Both the position numbers and the translations under genes were made by a program. Below, one piece after another: positions 8,528-17,294 of a stretch of DNA of 24,797 nucleotides. The stretch is taken from contig JAQCDI010000004.1 of the NCBI GenBank assembly GCA_027620595.1, forward strand, positions 1 through 24,797. Direction: 5' to 3'. Each line of letters starts with the position of its first letter. Within the stretch, counting starts at the first letter, position 1. Below the pieces are notes generated by a model, which worked only from the letters and a program-made list of their open reading frames with translations, was not told where the DNA came from and did no database searches. This DNA comes from Bacteroidota bacterium. Lineage in GTDB: Bacteria; Bacteroidota; Rhodothermia; Rhodothermales; UBA10348.

Positions 8528-8644
8528 GATCGGGGAGTTGGGGAATGGGAAGTGGATAAATGTTGCGAAGGCGTGGGCACATATCCAAGGGTAACCCGGA
8601 GGTGGAGGCCGCCGTATGGGGGTGCAAATCAACCCCGTCATGCC

Positions 8645-9328
8645 ATGACCGCCCTGCCTGCCCCTCTCTCCGCTGCCCATGCCTGGGTCCGTCGTCAGCC
8701 GTGGCTTGGTCGGTTCACCCTAATGAACCGTCTTCTGCTGTCCTTCGCCTTTTTTCCGACCGGGCTGGTCAAGTTGATGGGCAACCGGTTCACGCAGCTC
8801 CCGATAGATGACCCGGTGGGTTTCTTTTTCGAGGCCATGTTCCAGACGGGGCCGTTCTGGCACTTCATCGGCTTCATGCAGGTGGCCGCAGCCATCCTGC
8901 TGCTCATACCCACCACGGCCACGATCGGCGCCGTGATGTTCGTGCCCATCATTTTCTCCATTGTGCTTGTGACCCATGGCATCGGATTCGGCCTCACGGC
9001 CTGGATCACGACCTTCATGCTGCTCTCCGCCATCTATCTCGTCTGTAGGGACGCCGACAGGGTTTGGGCGGGCGCCTCGCACTTGTTCGGGCGCCGTCAA
9101 GGTCCTGCGCTGCTTGCCGGAGCCTCCATGGCCGAAAAAACCGGGTGGGTCCTGGGTGGCGTGGTGGGAATGATGCTGGTCCTTACGACACGCGGCTACG
9201 TGCCCTCCGCCTGGCGGCTCGAACTCTTGATGATCGGTGCCCTGTGCTTCCTGGTGGTCGTCGGAAGCTGGATCGTGCAGGCTGTTCGGCCCGCGTCATC
9301 GGGCGCTCAATCTGCTTCCACGCTGTGA
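8645..9328 (+). CDS. DoxX-like integral membrane protein
   Basis: The product has 227 residues and begins MTALPAPLS. In-frame sequence continues far upstream, but it runs antisense through the DUF2238 gene, so ATG 8645 is preferred. A first membrane segment (LLLSFAFFPTGLVKLMGNRF) has the early FxxxGxxK pattern of DoxX-family proteins. Three or four more hydrophobic helices follow, then a charged loop (CRDADRVWAGASHLFGRR) and two further C-terminal helices. The family includes thiosulfate-quinone oxidoreductase subunits and many proteins of unknown role; no redox motif is visible. It is divergent from the DUF2238 gene across 117 bases, where the promoters of both must lie. Its last 22 bases overlap the end of the convergent symporter gene. 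Confidence 0.7.
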   Translation: MTALPAPLSAAHAWVRRQPWLGRFTLMNRLLLSFAFFPTGLVKLMGNRFTQLPIDDPVGFFFEAMFQTGPFWHFIGFMQVAAAILLLIPTTATIGAVMFVPIIFSIVLVTHGIGFGLTAWITTFMLLSAIYLVCRDADRVWAGASHLFGRRQGPALLAGASMAEKTGWVLGGVVGMMLVLTTRGYVPSAWRLELLMIGALCFLVVVGSWIVQAVRPASSGAQSASTL

Positions 9329-11130
9329 TCGATATCCAATCCCGGCCCGGCTCCTTCGGGCTCGCGGATGGACAGGATCAGCTCCTGTATGCTGGCGTCC
9401 GGCGCCGGGAAGAAGGGCGTCAGGCCAAGGGTTACGGCAAAGTTGAGCGCCATTCCCACGACGCCGATGCCCTGCGGCCCGATGCCGAAGGCCCATGAGG
9501 ACCAGCCCCCGTAGACGCTGCCCAGGATGTAGGCGGCAGTGAACCCGATACCAACGATCATGCCCGCCACTGCCGGAATGGTGCCGACGCGGCGGGAGAA
9601 GATGCCCAGGACGATGACGGGAAAGAAACTGGCAGCCGCCAGGCCGAAGGCAAAGGCCACCACCTGGCTCACGAAACCCGGGGGATAGATCCCCAGGATC
9701 CCGGCCACCACAACAGCCACGCCGATCACGGCGCGGCCGACGAGAAGACGTTGTCCCTCCGTGGCTTTGGGGTTGACGATGCGGAAGTAGAGGTCATGCG
9801 CAACGCTCGACGAAATGACGAGCAGGAGCCCACTGGCCGTCGAGAGGGCCGCCGCCAGGCCGCCCGCAGCAACGAAAGCAATGATCCAGCGGGCCAGGCC
9901 GGCCATCTCGGGCGTGGCCAATACGATGATGTCGCGGTCGGGGCCACTCAGACCGGCCTGCCGCAGCACGGCGCGGCCGTCCTGGCCCGCAGACCTGTCG
10001 ATGAGCCAACGGTCGTGATCCGTTTTCACGGCAGCCACTTCTGCCGCGCCCATGTTGCCGCTGCGGAAGATTTCATTGTCCTCCCGGCCCGTGTAGGCCA
10101 GGCGTCCGTCCCCGTCATCGAGCCACAGGATGAGTCCTGTCTGCTCCCACGAGCGGAACCACTCGGGCAGCTGGGCCTCGGTCCTGCCGTTGAGGCCCTC
10201 GAGCATGGCGTATCGGGCAAAGGCGCCCAGGGCCGGAGCCGTGAGGTAGAGAAGCGAAATGAACAGCAGCGCCCAGAACGCGCTCCAACGCGCGGCAGCC
10301 ACGTTCTTGACCGTGTAGAACCTGACGATGACATGCGGAAGCCCGGCCGTTCCCGCCATGAGCGCCAGCGTCACGCAGAACACATTGAGCTTGTCCCAGC
10401 CGCCGATGAAGGGTTCGGTGTAGGAGGCAAAACCCAGATCGGCATGGATCTGGTTAAGCTTTTCCAGCAGCGCGGTGCCTTCTCCGAGGAGCACGCTGCC
10501 CAGCCCGACCTGCGGAATCGGCGTGCCGGTATACTGCAGGCTGATGGCGATGGCAGGCGTCAGGAAAGCGGTGATGAGCACCCAGTACTGCGCCACCTGG
10601 GTCCATGTGATCCCCTTCATGCCGCCAAGGGTGGCGTAGACGAAGACAATGGCCACGCCAACATAGACACCTACGTTGACGTCCACTTCGAGGAATCGGG
10701 AGAACACGATTCCGACACCCCGCATCTGGCCTGCAACGTAGGTGAATGAAATGAACACAGCACAGATCACGGCCACTATTCGGGCGGTGTCCGAGCGGTA
10801 GCGGTCCCCAATGAAGTCCGGAACGGTGAAGTGACCGAATTTGCGCAGGTAGGGAGCCAGGAGCAGGGCCAGCAAGACGTATCCGCCCGTCCAGCCCATG
10901 AGGTACATCCCGCCGGCATATCCCAGCGTCGAGATGATCCCTGCCATGGAAATGAACGAGGCGGCGCTCATCCAGTCCGCCGCCGTGGCCATGCCGTTGG
11001 CCGCGGCCGGGATGCCTTGGCCCGCTACGTAAAATCCTCTGGTGTCCGAAACCCTGCTTCGCCAGGCAATGACCAGGTAGAGCCCGAATGTGGCGCCAAC
11101 AAAAAGGAACGTCCAGGCCTGCACGCTCAT
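9307..11130 (-). CDS. Sodium:solute symporter, large subunit (SSS family, VC_2705-type, ActP-related)
   Basis: The product has 607 residues and about 13 hydrophobic helices. The SSS core is recognisable: SDTRGFYVAGQGIPAAANGM, then ATAADWMSAASFISMAG in the first helices, and SGLLLVISSSVAHDLY late in the protein. A large hydrophilic insertion near the middle (WLDDGDGRLAYTGREDN to about the second IIVLATPEMAGLARW) is characteristic of the VC_2705 subfamily, which uses a separate small subunit. That partner is encoded immediately upstream with an ATGA overlap. The likely substrate is a small monocarboxylate such as acetate, by family analogy with ActP; sequence alone does not fix it. The C-terminal end overlaps the convergent DoxX-like gene by 22 bases. 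Confidence 0.9.
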   Translation of the reverse strand: MSVQAWTFLFVGATFGLYLVIAWRSRVSDTRGFYVAGQGIPAAANGMATAADWMSAASFISMAGIISTLGYAGGMYLMGWTGGYVLLALLLAPYLRKFGHFTVPDFIGDRYRSDTARIVAVICAVFISFTYVAGQMRGVGIVFSRFLEVDVNVGVYVGVAIVFVYATLGGMKGITWTQVAQYWVLITAFLTPAIAISLQYTGTPIPQVGLGSVLLGEGTALLEKLNQIHADLGFASYTEPFIGGWDKLNVFCVTLALMAGTAGLPHVIVRFYTVKNVAAARWSAFWALLFISLLYLTAPALGAFARYAMLEGLNGRTEAQLPEWFRSWEQTGLILWLDDGDGRLAYTGREDNEIFRSGNMGAAEVAAVKTDHDRWLIDRSAGQDGRAVLRQAGLSGPDRDIIVLATPEMAGLARWIIAFVAAGGLAAALSTASGLLLVISSSVAHDLYFRIVNPKATEGQRLLVGRAVIGVAVVVAGILGIYPPGFVSQVVAFAFGLAAASFFPVIVLGIFSRRVGTIPAVAGMIVGIGFTAAYILGSVYGGWSSWAFGIGPQGIGVVGMALNFAVTLGLTPFFPAPDASIQELILSIREPEGAGPGLDIDHSVEAD

Positions 11131-11435
11131 GACGCATCTCCATGGATGGTTGCCAGCTCCTCATGATGCTGCCGATCGAGCCGGTTGAGCAGCAGGGCAT
11201 AGATCAGGATGAGCACCACGAACACGATGATGCTGCCCTGCTGGGCAAACCAGAACCCGAGCGGAATGCCGCCCAGGGACCAGGCGTTGAGTGTTTCGGC
11301 CCAGAGCACTCCGGCGCCAAGACCAGCGGCAGCCCAGATCAGCAAGAGAACCGCCATGATGGCCAGATTGCGCCGCCAATACCGGTTGATGGCATCGGCA
11401 ATACGGGGATTGCGGGCAGGAGGAGGCGTTTCCAT
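11127..11435 (-). CDS. DUF4212 small subunit of sodium:solute symporter
   Basis: The product has 102 residues. After a short Pro-rich start comes INRYWRRNLAIMAVLLLIWA, the family signature (Tyr-Trp followed by the first membrane helix). A conserved loop with IPLGFWFAQQGSI follows, then the second helix and a basic/acidic tail. DUF4212 proteins are the small subunits paired with VC_2705-type symporters. The start at 11435 excludes an upstream in-frame extension that would overlap the divergent gene. Its TGA (11127-11129) overlaps the ATG of the large subunit by four bases, so translation is probably coupled and the subunits made in equal amounts. Confidence 0.9.
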   Translation of the reverse strand: METPPPARNPRIADAINRYWRRNLAIMAVLLLIWAAAGLGAGVLWAETLNAWSLGGIPLGFWFAQQGSIIVFVVLILIYALLLNRLDRQHHEELATIHGDAS

Positions 11436-11467
11436 GGGTTTCCGGGTTTGCCCCCAGAATACGAAAA

Positions 11468-11480
11468 CAAACGACGTTTG
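11468..11480. promoter_or_regulatory. 13-bp hyphenated palindrome in a divergent intergenic region
   Basis: CAAACG-A-CGTTTG lies between the symporter operon (start 11435, minus) and the small Cys-pair gene (start 11515, plus). The region is only 79 bases, so a dimeric regulator bound here could affect either side. The symmetry is exact but short, and a chance occurrence cannot be excluded. Confidence 0.3.
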
Positions 11481-11514
11481 CGGATCACCACCGCCGTTGA
11501 CGAGTGATAGGGCC

Positions 11515-11757
11515 ATGCTCACCGTCACCTCCGATACCCTGGCCGGATCACACGCCACCTGCTCCTGTGGGCACGACCTGCACAGTGTCTGGGTCAGCCC
11601 ACACCCCGTGCACAAGAAGCGCAAATTCTGGTACGGCGTATTCTGGGGTGTATCGGGAGGCCGGCCAGACCGGATCGAGTGGAAATGCCGTCTGTGTGGC
11701 GACCTCCTGGCTCAATCCACCGATGAGATCCTCCTGATCCGCTACCGTCACGAGTAA
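11515..11757 (+). CDS. Small protein with two Cys pairs (possible zinc ribbon), unknown function
   Basis: The product has 80 residues, beginning MLTVTSDTLAG. Two Cys pairs, CSCGHD and CRLCGD, are separated by about 40 residues. That is the layout of a minimal metal-binding ribbon, with additional His residues (HPVHKK) nearby. The middle is basic and aromatic (KKRKFWYGVFWGV). The in-frame extension upstream is antisense to the DUF4212 gene and lacks these features. The gene ends 12 bases before the next plus-strand gene, so the two may form an operon. I do not recognise the family; zinc binding is inferred from the Cys spacing only. Confidence 0.55.
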   Translation: MLTVTSDTLAGSHATCSCGHDLHSVWVSPHPVHKKRKFWYGVFWGVSGGRPDRIEWKCRLCGDLLAQSTDEILLIRYRHE

Positions 11758-11769
11758 TTTTTCCTCGTC

Positions 11770-12618
11770 ATGTCCCGGACCTACTCCGAAAAAGAAATCG
11801 CCGCCCTGTTGCAGCGCACAGCCCAGCTTCAGGCCCAGGAAGCAGAAAGCAAAGATGGCGCGCGGGAAGGGCTGAGCCTGTCCGAGCTGGAAACCGTTGC
11901 GCGGGATGCAGGGCTGGATCCACAGCTCCTCCACCAGGCAGCCCTGGAAATGGCCCATTCCGGCGGGCGAACCTTGGGAAAGAACCGCACAAGGACACAT
12001 GTGCGCGTGGATCGGGTCCTCTCGGCCGAGCTCTCGGAAGCGGAATGGGAGGATGTCATTTTCGCATTGCGCCGACGCTTCGAGAGTGACTCCCTTGATA
12101 TGGGAGGAGCAGGATCCCTGGGCAAAGGCAAGATTGAACAGATCGGCCGTTCCCGCGAATGGCGGCACACCAGTTTTTCGGGCGTGCAGACCAGCGTGCT
12201 TTTCCGCCCAAAGGAGGGTGGTACCCACATGGACATCAGCCAGCGGGTGGGGCTGTCCAGTACCAAGGTTGAATCCTGGGCCTACGGAACACCATTCGCC
12301 CTGTTTTTTGCGGTCATCACGGGCGCCGTAGCCAAATCCCTGCTCATCGGAGCCGCTGCCACCGTGGGGTGGTTGGCCTTCCTGGTGCCTTTTGTCTATT
12401 ACCTCGACAACCGCTGGCGCGAGAAAAAGCACGATCAGCTGGTGGAGATGGCCGACGAGCTGCAGGAGATCGTCATGCGGGATGAGAGGGCTTCGTTGCT
12501 TTCGAACAACGCTGTCAAAGATGGCGCTCCCGTCCTGCCGACGACTGTCCTGATCGACATCCCGGAAGAAGAAGCTTCAGCGGCATCGTCCCCCTCTGGG
12601 CGAATCCGGAGCCGATAA
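11770..12618 (+). CDS. Hypothetical protein with N-terminal helical module and two membrane helices
   Basis: The product has 282 residues. The N-terminal ~60 residues (YSEKEIAALLQRTAQLQAQ, then GLSLSELETVARDAGLDP) form an amphipathic helical module. I have the impression of similar openings in hypothetical proteins of Rhodothermia and Gemmatimonadota, but cannot check it. Residues ~75-170 are soluble alpha/beta. Two hydrophobic helices lie at ~177-217 (TPFALFFAVITGAVAKSLL and TVGWLAFLVPFVYYL), followed by a charged, probably coiled helix (WREKKHDQLVEMADEL) and an acidic tail. No catalytic motif is visible. It ends 5 bases before the convergent SGNH hydrolase gene with no evident terminator between them. 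Confidence 0.65.
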   Translation: MSRTYSEKEIAALLQRTAQLQAQEAESKDGAREGLSLSELETVARDAGLDPQLLHQAALEMAHSGGRTLGKNRTRTHVRVDRVLSAELSEAEWEDVIFALRRRFESDSLDMGGAGSLGKGKIEQIGRSREWRHTSFSGVQTSVLFRPKEGGTHMDISQRVGLSSTKVESWAYGTPFALFFAVITGAVAKSLLIGAAATVGWLAFLVPFVYYLDNRWREKKHDQLVEMADELQEIVMRDERASLLSNNAVKDGAPVLPTTVLIDIPEEEASAASSPSGRIRSR

Positions 12619-12623
12619 CCCGA

Positions 12624-13343
<720 letters not shown>

Positions 13344-13446
13344 TGGAAAGTGGTATGGGAACGGCAAGATGTCAACAAGGCAACCCTGAAACGCTCTGTC
13401 TTTTTCTCTTTGATTGATGATGATACCCGACTCGAAAACGCCGCGG

Positions 13447-13590
13447 CTAGATCTTGACCTCGGCAGTAGAGTCCGCGGTCACCTCCACGGTATCTGCCGG
13501 GGCAGGCGTCTCTTGGGGCGCCGTGTCGGGGGCCTGACATCCGGGAAGGGTGAGAAACAGGAGAAGCAGCGGAAAGAGCAACTTTTTCAT
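13447..13590 (-). CDS. Very small putative lipoprotein (47 aa)
   Basis: The sequence begins MKKLLFPLLLLFLTLPGC, a textbook lipoprotein signal with lipobox LPGC (Cys18). The remaining ~29 residues are rich in Pro, Ala, Thr, Glu and Asp (APQETPAPADTVEVTAD), typical of a disordered anchor. No domain is present. It could be a free-standing mini-lipoprotein or the surviving N-terminus of a longer gene; nothing downstream in another frame clearly continues it. The start 13590 rather than 13650 is set by the signal. Confidence 0.6.
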   Translation of the reverse strand: MKKLLFPLLLLFLTLPGCQAPDTAPQETPAPADTVEVTADSTAEVKI

Positions 13591-13720
13591 AGGAAGGTTC
13601 CATTTGTCATGTGGCATACGAACACATGGAAATGCCCAGGGACCGACCATGCAACATTCTTCAGATATTGTGAGGATTCCGCGATGCCACCTATCTTCTG
13701 CGCCAGCGGCGTGGTGTGCC

Positions 13721-15577
13721 TCAATGAAGTACCCTGATCATCTCGGTAGCCGTGAAGCTGCCGGCTTCCATGCGGATGAAGTATGACCCTGCAGGGATCG
13801 CATCAAGAGGGAGGAACGTCTCGTGGAGTCCTTGCTCCCATGCACCCTGAATCAGCGTTCCGACCTGTTTGCCCATGACATCCCAAAGCGTCAGGCGCAC
13901 AGTTTCGGATTGCACCAATCTGAAGACCAGTGTGACGCCACCCGCTGAAGGATTGGGATATGGCATTCCAAGGAATGGAGTGTCCGGGACGATCCAAGAT
14001 GTCTCGTTTTCAGATTCTGGAACTCGAACTTCAATACTCTCAGAAAGGGGCGAAGACACCCCGTGAGCGTCTTCCCACCCAACGCGGAAAACATGGAGTC
14101 CGGGTTCGGGAGACTCGAGTGAAAAAAAGGGGTCTCGCGTGACCTGAATGGCCAAGCCTTGGGCAGTCCGATCTCCAAAGGGACGTCTCGCGTTGTAGAC
14201 CATCCACCGCCCTGGCAAACCATCCTCATCGGAGTAATCCCAAGTCAGTTCGACGTGGTTGTCGCCGGACAGGTTTGCCGAGAGTTTATTCGGAATTGCG
14301 ATTATGGGAGCCCTGCGCAAGGCGAATCGCATCGGGTCGGGTCCGCCCAGCAAAGCCCACCCTTCATTGAATGAGAAGGCTGTCTGAGACACCACGTCCG
14401 GGTGGCCATCCGCATTGATGTCCATTATGGCGATGAAGCGCGGCCATTGCCGGTCATACAGTCCTTCCGGAATCAACTCGGCATTGAATTCCTCTGAGAC
14501 ATCGTCCCACGTCACCCACCCCTTTTCATCAAGTCCTGCGTTTCTGAGGACCGCCAATCTCCACGTTCGGTAGTCGGTCACAACCAGGATGAGATCCTCG
14601 TCGCCATCCGTGTCCAGATCCACCAGATGGTAATCCATGACACCGTATTCGGGGGGCCACCATGCGGAAGGAATGGGTTGGTGATTGGCGGCTTTGAAGA
14701 CCATGGTGCCATCCCCATAGAACAAACTGTAGGCATGGCCTCCCCAGGCCAACAGATCGAGAAACCCGTCCCCATTCACGTCTAGCAGCTCCATCGTGAA
14801 ATGGAAGGAGTTGATGTCCTCCGGAACCAGCGGATAATCGAACGCAGGCCTCTCCACAAATACACCATACCCCGTATTTTCCAGAATGAAGGATCCAGCG
14901 TTCCAATCTGCGATCACTACGTCCGGATCTCCATCCAGATCAATATCACCGACGGCAAATCCGTGCCAGTACCCAGCTCGGTACGATCCCGGCGGATAGT
15001 GCCGTGTGCCCGTCATCATTCGCTGTTGCCTCCATCCTCCATTTCCGTCGGACAGGACGAAATCAACAAAAGACAGATGGCGGTCCTCCTGCTCGGGGTG
15101 GCTCACCACGATGAAGTCCAACCATGAATCCTGATTCAGGTCGACCGCCATGGACCGTCGCGCATAGGGCTGGCCCATGTTGTTTCTGATCCTGTCTGAG
15201 GCATCGTCAAACCGCCCGGTAGTGGGGTTGAAGAACCGTAGCACAAACGGTTCGGAAGCATCCTCAGCGGTGGCGAAAGCAATGAATACATCACAATAGC
15301 CGTCGCGGTTTATGTCGGGCGTCAACCAGATCGGAATGACCCACTGGTTCGTGGTTCGCTGATTGGTGTAGAAATCCTCTGGCTCCCCCCATGGTATGCA
15401 GGTGAATTGGGTTTCCTGAATGGATGTGGGCAAGAAGCCTTGGGCGGCACTTCCCAGTACCATCCCCTGGGCCGGTGCCTCAACAGTAATGAAGCATCTG
15501 ATCAGCACTACGACAACGGTCGCCGTGACCGTGGACACGCGACTCAGGGCTGTTCCGTCTCTCGATTTTACAAACAT
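13721..15577 (-). CDS. Secreted FG-GAP/VCBS beta-propeller protein with T9SS sorting domain
   Basis: The product has 618 residues with a Sec signal at ~1-37. Six Ca-binding-type D-x-[DN]-x-DG loops recur every ~55-65 residues: 88-96, 146-154, 211-219, 266-274, 320-328 and 386-394 (for example DIDLDGDPD, DVNGDGFLD). They imply a six- or seven-blade integrin-alpha-like propeller. A fibronectin III-like domain occupies ~430-520. The T9SS tail starts near 533 (FLGMPYPNPSAGG, DVMGKQVGTL, IPAGSYFIRMEAGSF). There is no catalytic domain, so adhesion or ligand binding at the cell surface is inferred. The start lies 9 bases after the stop of the membrane-protein gene, suggesting one transcript. Confidence 0.88.
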   Translation of the reverse strand: MFVKSRDGTALSRVSTVTATVVVVLIRCFITVEAPAQGMVLGSAAQGFLPTSIQETQFTCIPWGEPEDFYTNQRTTNQWVIPIWLTPDINRDGYCDVFIAFATAEDASEPFVLRFFNPTTGRFDDASDRIRNNMGQPYARRSMAVDLNQDSWLDFIVVSHPEQEDRHLSFVDFVLSDGNGGWRQQRMMTGTRHYPPGSYRAGYWHGFAVGDIDLDGDPDVVIADWNAGSFILENTGYGVFVERPAFDYPLVPEDINSFHFTMELLDVNGDGFLDLLAWGGHAYSLFYGDGTMVFKAANHQPIPSAWWPPEYGVMDYHLVDLDTDGDEDLILVVTDYRTWRLAVLRNAGLDEKGWVTWDDVSEEFNAELIPEGLYDRQWPRFIAIMDINADGHPDVVSQTAFSFNEGWALLGGPDPMRFALRRAPIIAIPNKLSANLSGDNHVELTWDYSDEDGLPGRWMVYNARRPFGDRTAQGLAIQVTRDPFFSLESPEPGLHVFRVGWEDAHGVSSPLSESIEVRVPESENETSWIVPDTPFLGMPYPNPSAGGVTLVFRLVQSETVRLTLWDVMGKQVGTLIQGAWEQGLHETFLPLDAIPAGSYFIRMEAGSFTATEMIRVLH

Positions 15578-15586
15578 TTATGACGT

Positions 15587-16201
15587 TCACCTCCCGGCCT
15601 CGGGGGAGGCTTCCAGATGAGACAGGTTGTTCACTTGTATGAACAGGGGCACCATCTTGCTCTTTAGGGCTGCCAGGCCTAACGCCAGCATACCGTGATG
15701 GGGCCCAAGGTCCGCCTGCACGGCCAAGCTGAAGTCTCCGGACAACCACGAAATGAACCAATGTGAACTGCTTCCCAAAAAACCAAACAGAATGAGCGCA
15801 GCAGCACTCCACCGAGTTGCTGTTCGAGCTCGCCTCACGATGTGATGGCTGTGGAACTCACTGATCCCAATGGCCAGGGATTGCGTTCCATGAACAAGCG
15901 TGATCAACCCGTGTAGCGCCATCCCGGCATGCCAGAATGACCTTCCACTTGAGGCCATCTCTGCCACGCCCACGACTAGGAGAAGAATACCGATCGCTGC
16001 GTCCAGCATCCGGTTTTTGGAGATGGAAACAACAACATCCCGGATCCTGGGGACTATCCGCGACCTGCCTGTTTTCCCCAACGAAACACCCACCTCAAGT
16101 AAGGTCTTCGATCGGTGCAACGCTTCAGCAAACGCACGGACAAGTAGAAGGGCGGCCCACATGGTCATGGAATAGTGATCCAGCGGGTGGCCGTCCGCCA
16201 A
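15587..16201 (-). CDS. Hypothetical integral membrane protein
   Basis: The product has 204 residues and four or five hydrophobic segments: MTMWAALLLVRAFAEAL, MLDAAIGILLLVVGVAEM, a His-rich helix around GLITLVHGTQSLAIGI, AALILFGFLGSSSHWFISWL and a last one near GMLALGLAALKSKM. Several His residues lie near membrane edges (EFHSHHIV, GPHHGM), but no known metal or haem motif can be named. The start could also be the Met at 16168. It sits 76 bases after the DUF5995 gene and 9 bases before the VCBS gene, all on the minus strand, so the three are probably co-transcribed. I do not recognise the family. Confidence 0.6.
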   Translation of the reverse strand: MADGHPLDHYSMTMWAALLLVRAFAEALHRSKTLLEVGVSLGKTGRSRIVPRIRDVVVSISKNRMLDAAIGILLLVVGVAEMASSGRSFWHAGMALHGLITLVHGTQSLAIGISEFHSHHIVRRARTATRWSAAALILFGFLGSSSHWFISWLSGDFSLAVQADLGPHHGMLALGLAALKSKMVPLFIQVNNLSHLEASPEAGR

Positions 16202-16277
16202 CTCATCGAAAAGCTCTTCTCATGAAAAGTAGGCCCCGAAGCAGAGGAACAGGAATGACACGATCAACCGCAGGGCA

Positions 16278-17057
16278 TCACTCCGCACCACGATGCCCAA
16301 AGTCGAACTCTCCTGTGGCAAGGGCTTCAATGTTCTTGGCGACGTCCCTTGACTCCTTAGCGTGCAGGAAGGACGCAAGCAGCCCACCGTGGCTCAGTGC
16401 CCTCCCCAACTCTACCGTGCTGTCATCACGTTTTGCAATCAGGGATGCCCAATTGCTGCGTGGGGTTGAGGCCAGCGCCTGGGAAAAGGTCCATGCATTG
16501 TCCCTTGCCTTGCCCATGGCAAAATTTGCCAGCATCTCTTCCTTCTGGCGCGCCACTTCCAACAAGCTCCTGAAATGGGACGACATGCTTTCCAGCTCAT
16601 CTTCCACTACGGGCACCAGCGATGCCAGCACATCATTAATCGAATTGAAATCGTTTCGAAGAGCCTCGTGCTGCTCCCCGTAACAAGTAATCGCTGCCGA
16701 GATGCCCAAATCAAGGTGTATATGGGCAGCCATGCCCAGCATAAGATGCTGTAACACGCACAAGTGATCCTTTTCGGCACTTTCGAACTTCAACAGCCAG
16801 GACCGCGTGGGCGGCTCACCTTGCTGATACGCGGAATAAGCTGCAAGAAACCGGTTGGCAAAGACTACGTCCAGCCGCTCCATTCGGGAACCATCCTCGA
16901 ATCGTCCATTGGCAATACCATCGCAGACAGTCTGGGTTACCCGGTTGTAAAGGGCGGCAAAGTAGCCGATGCGGCTTCCGGTCTCCATGCTGAGCAAAAT
17001 GATCTCTTCAAGTTGCTGGATGACTTGATCTATGGACCGGGCGGGTTCAAAAGTCAT
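16278..17057 (-). CDS. DUF5995 family protein
   Basis: The product has 259 residues. The N-terminal block is the family hallmark: IDQVIQQLEEI, then GSRIGYFAALYNRVTQTV, then the GRFEDGSRMERLDVVFANRF stretch. LQHLMLGMAAHIHLDLGISA and DFNSINDVLASLV follow. The conserved His/Asp-containing helix (HIHLDLG) looks like a possible metal or active-site element in an all-helical protein, but the function is not established. Start 17057 (MTFEPARS) is preferred to an extension beginning at 17147 that does not resemble the family. It is the first gene of a likely three-gene minus-strand unit with the membrane protein and the VCBS cargo. Confidence 0.85.
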   Translation of the reverse strand: MTFEPARSIDQVIQQLEEIILLSMETGSRIGYFAALYNRVTQTVCDGIANGRFEDGSRMERLDVVFANRFLAAYSAYQQGEPPTRSWLLKFESAEKDHLCVLQHLMLGMAAHIHLDLGISAAITCYGEQHEALRNDFNSINDVLASLVPVVEDELESMSSHFRSLLEVARQKEEMLANFAMGKARDNAWTFSQALASTPRSNWASLIAKRDDSTVELGRALSHGGLLASFLHAKESRDVAKNIEALATGEFDFGHRGAE

Positions 17058-17294
17058 GCGTGGAGTCTTTGGATGGGAAGAATAGTCTTCTAATGGACAA
17101 ATCTTCTCTCTGCAGAACAACACCAAAACCCCTCCAAAATCTCTCAATCTCGATATTATCCCACAGTGGCTCCGGAGAGGTTCAGACTGCCCGATTCATT
17201 GCAGGATCCTTGATACCGGCCGGAGGTCAGCAACGGCTTGTCCCGCCTTCCGAGTTCACCGACATTGGGGTAGCTTACACTGTCTACTCGCGCG

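Noticed and set aside
8183..8644. N-terminal extension of the DoxX-like gene
   Set aside because: The extension runs through the DUF2238 gene in antisense and lacks any domain; ATG 8645 gives a normal membrane protein.
9751..10749. Long open frame (332 codons) on the plus strand
   Set aside because: It is antisense to the well-conserved symporter gene and has the Arg/Gly/Glu-rich composition typical of a GC-rich shadow frame.
11548..12432. Open frame of 294 codons on the minus strand
   Set aside because: Antisense to two plausible plus-strand genes; no recognisable motif.
17058..17294. 237-base gap before the DUF5995 gene, searched for small genes or a mobile-element remnant
   Set aside because: No convincing start, domain or repeat was found; it probably holds the promoter of the DUF5995 unit.
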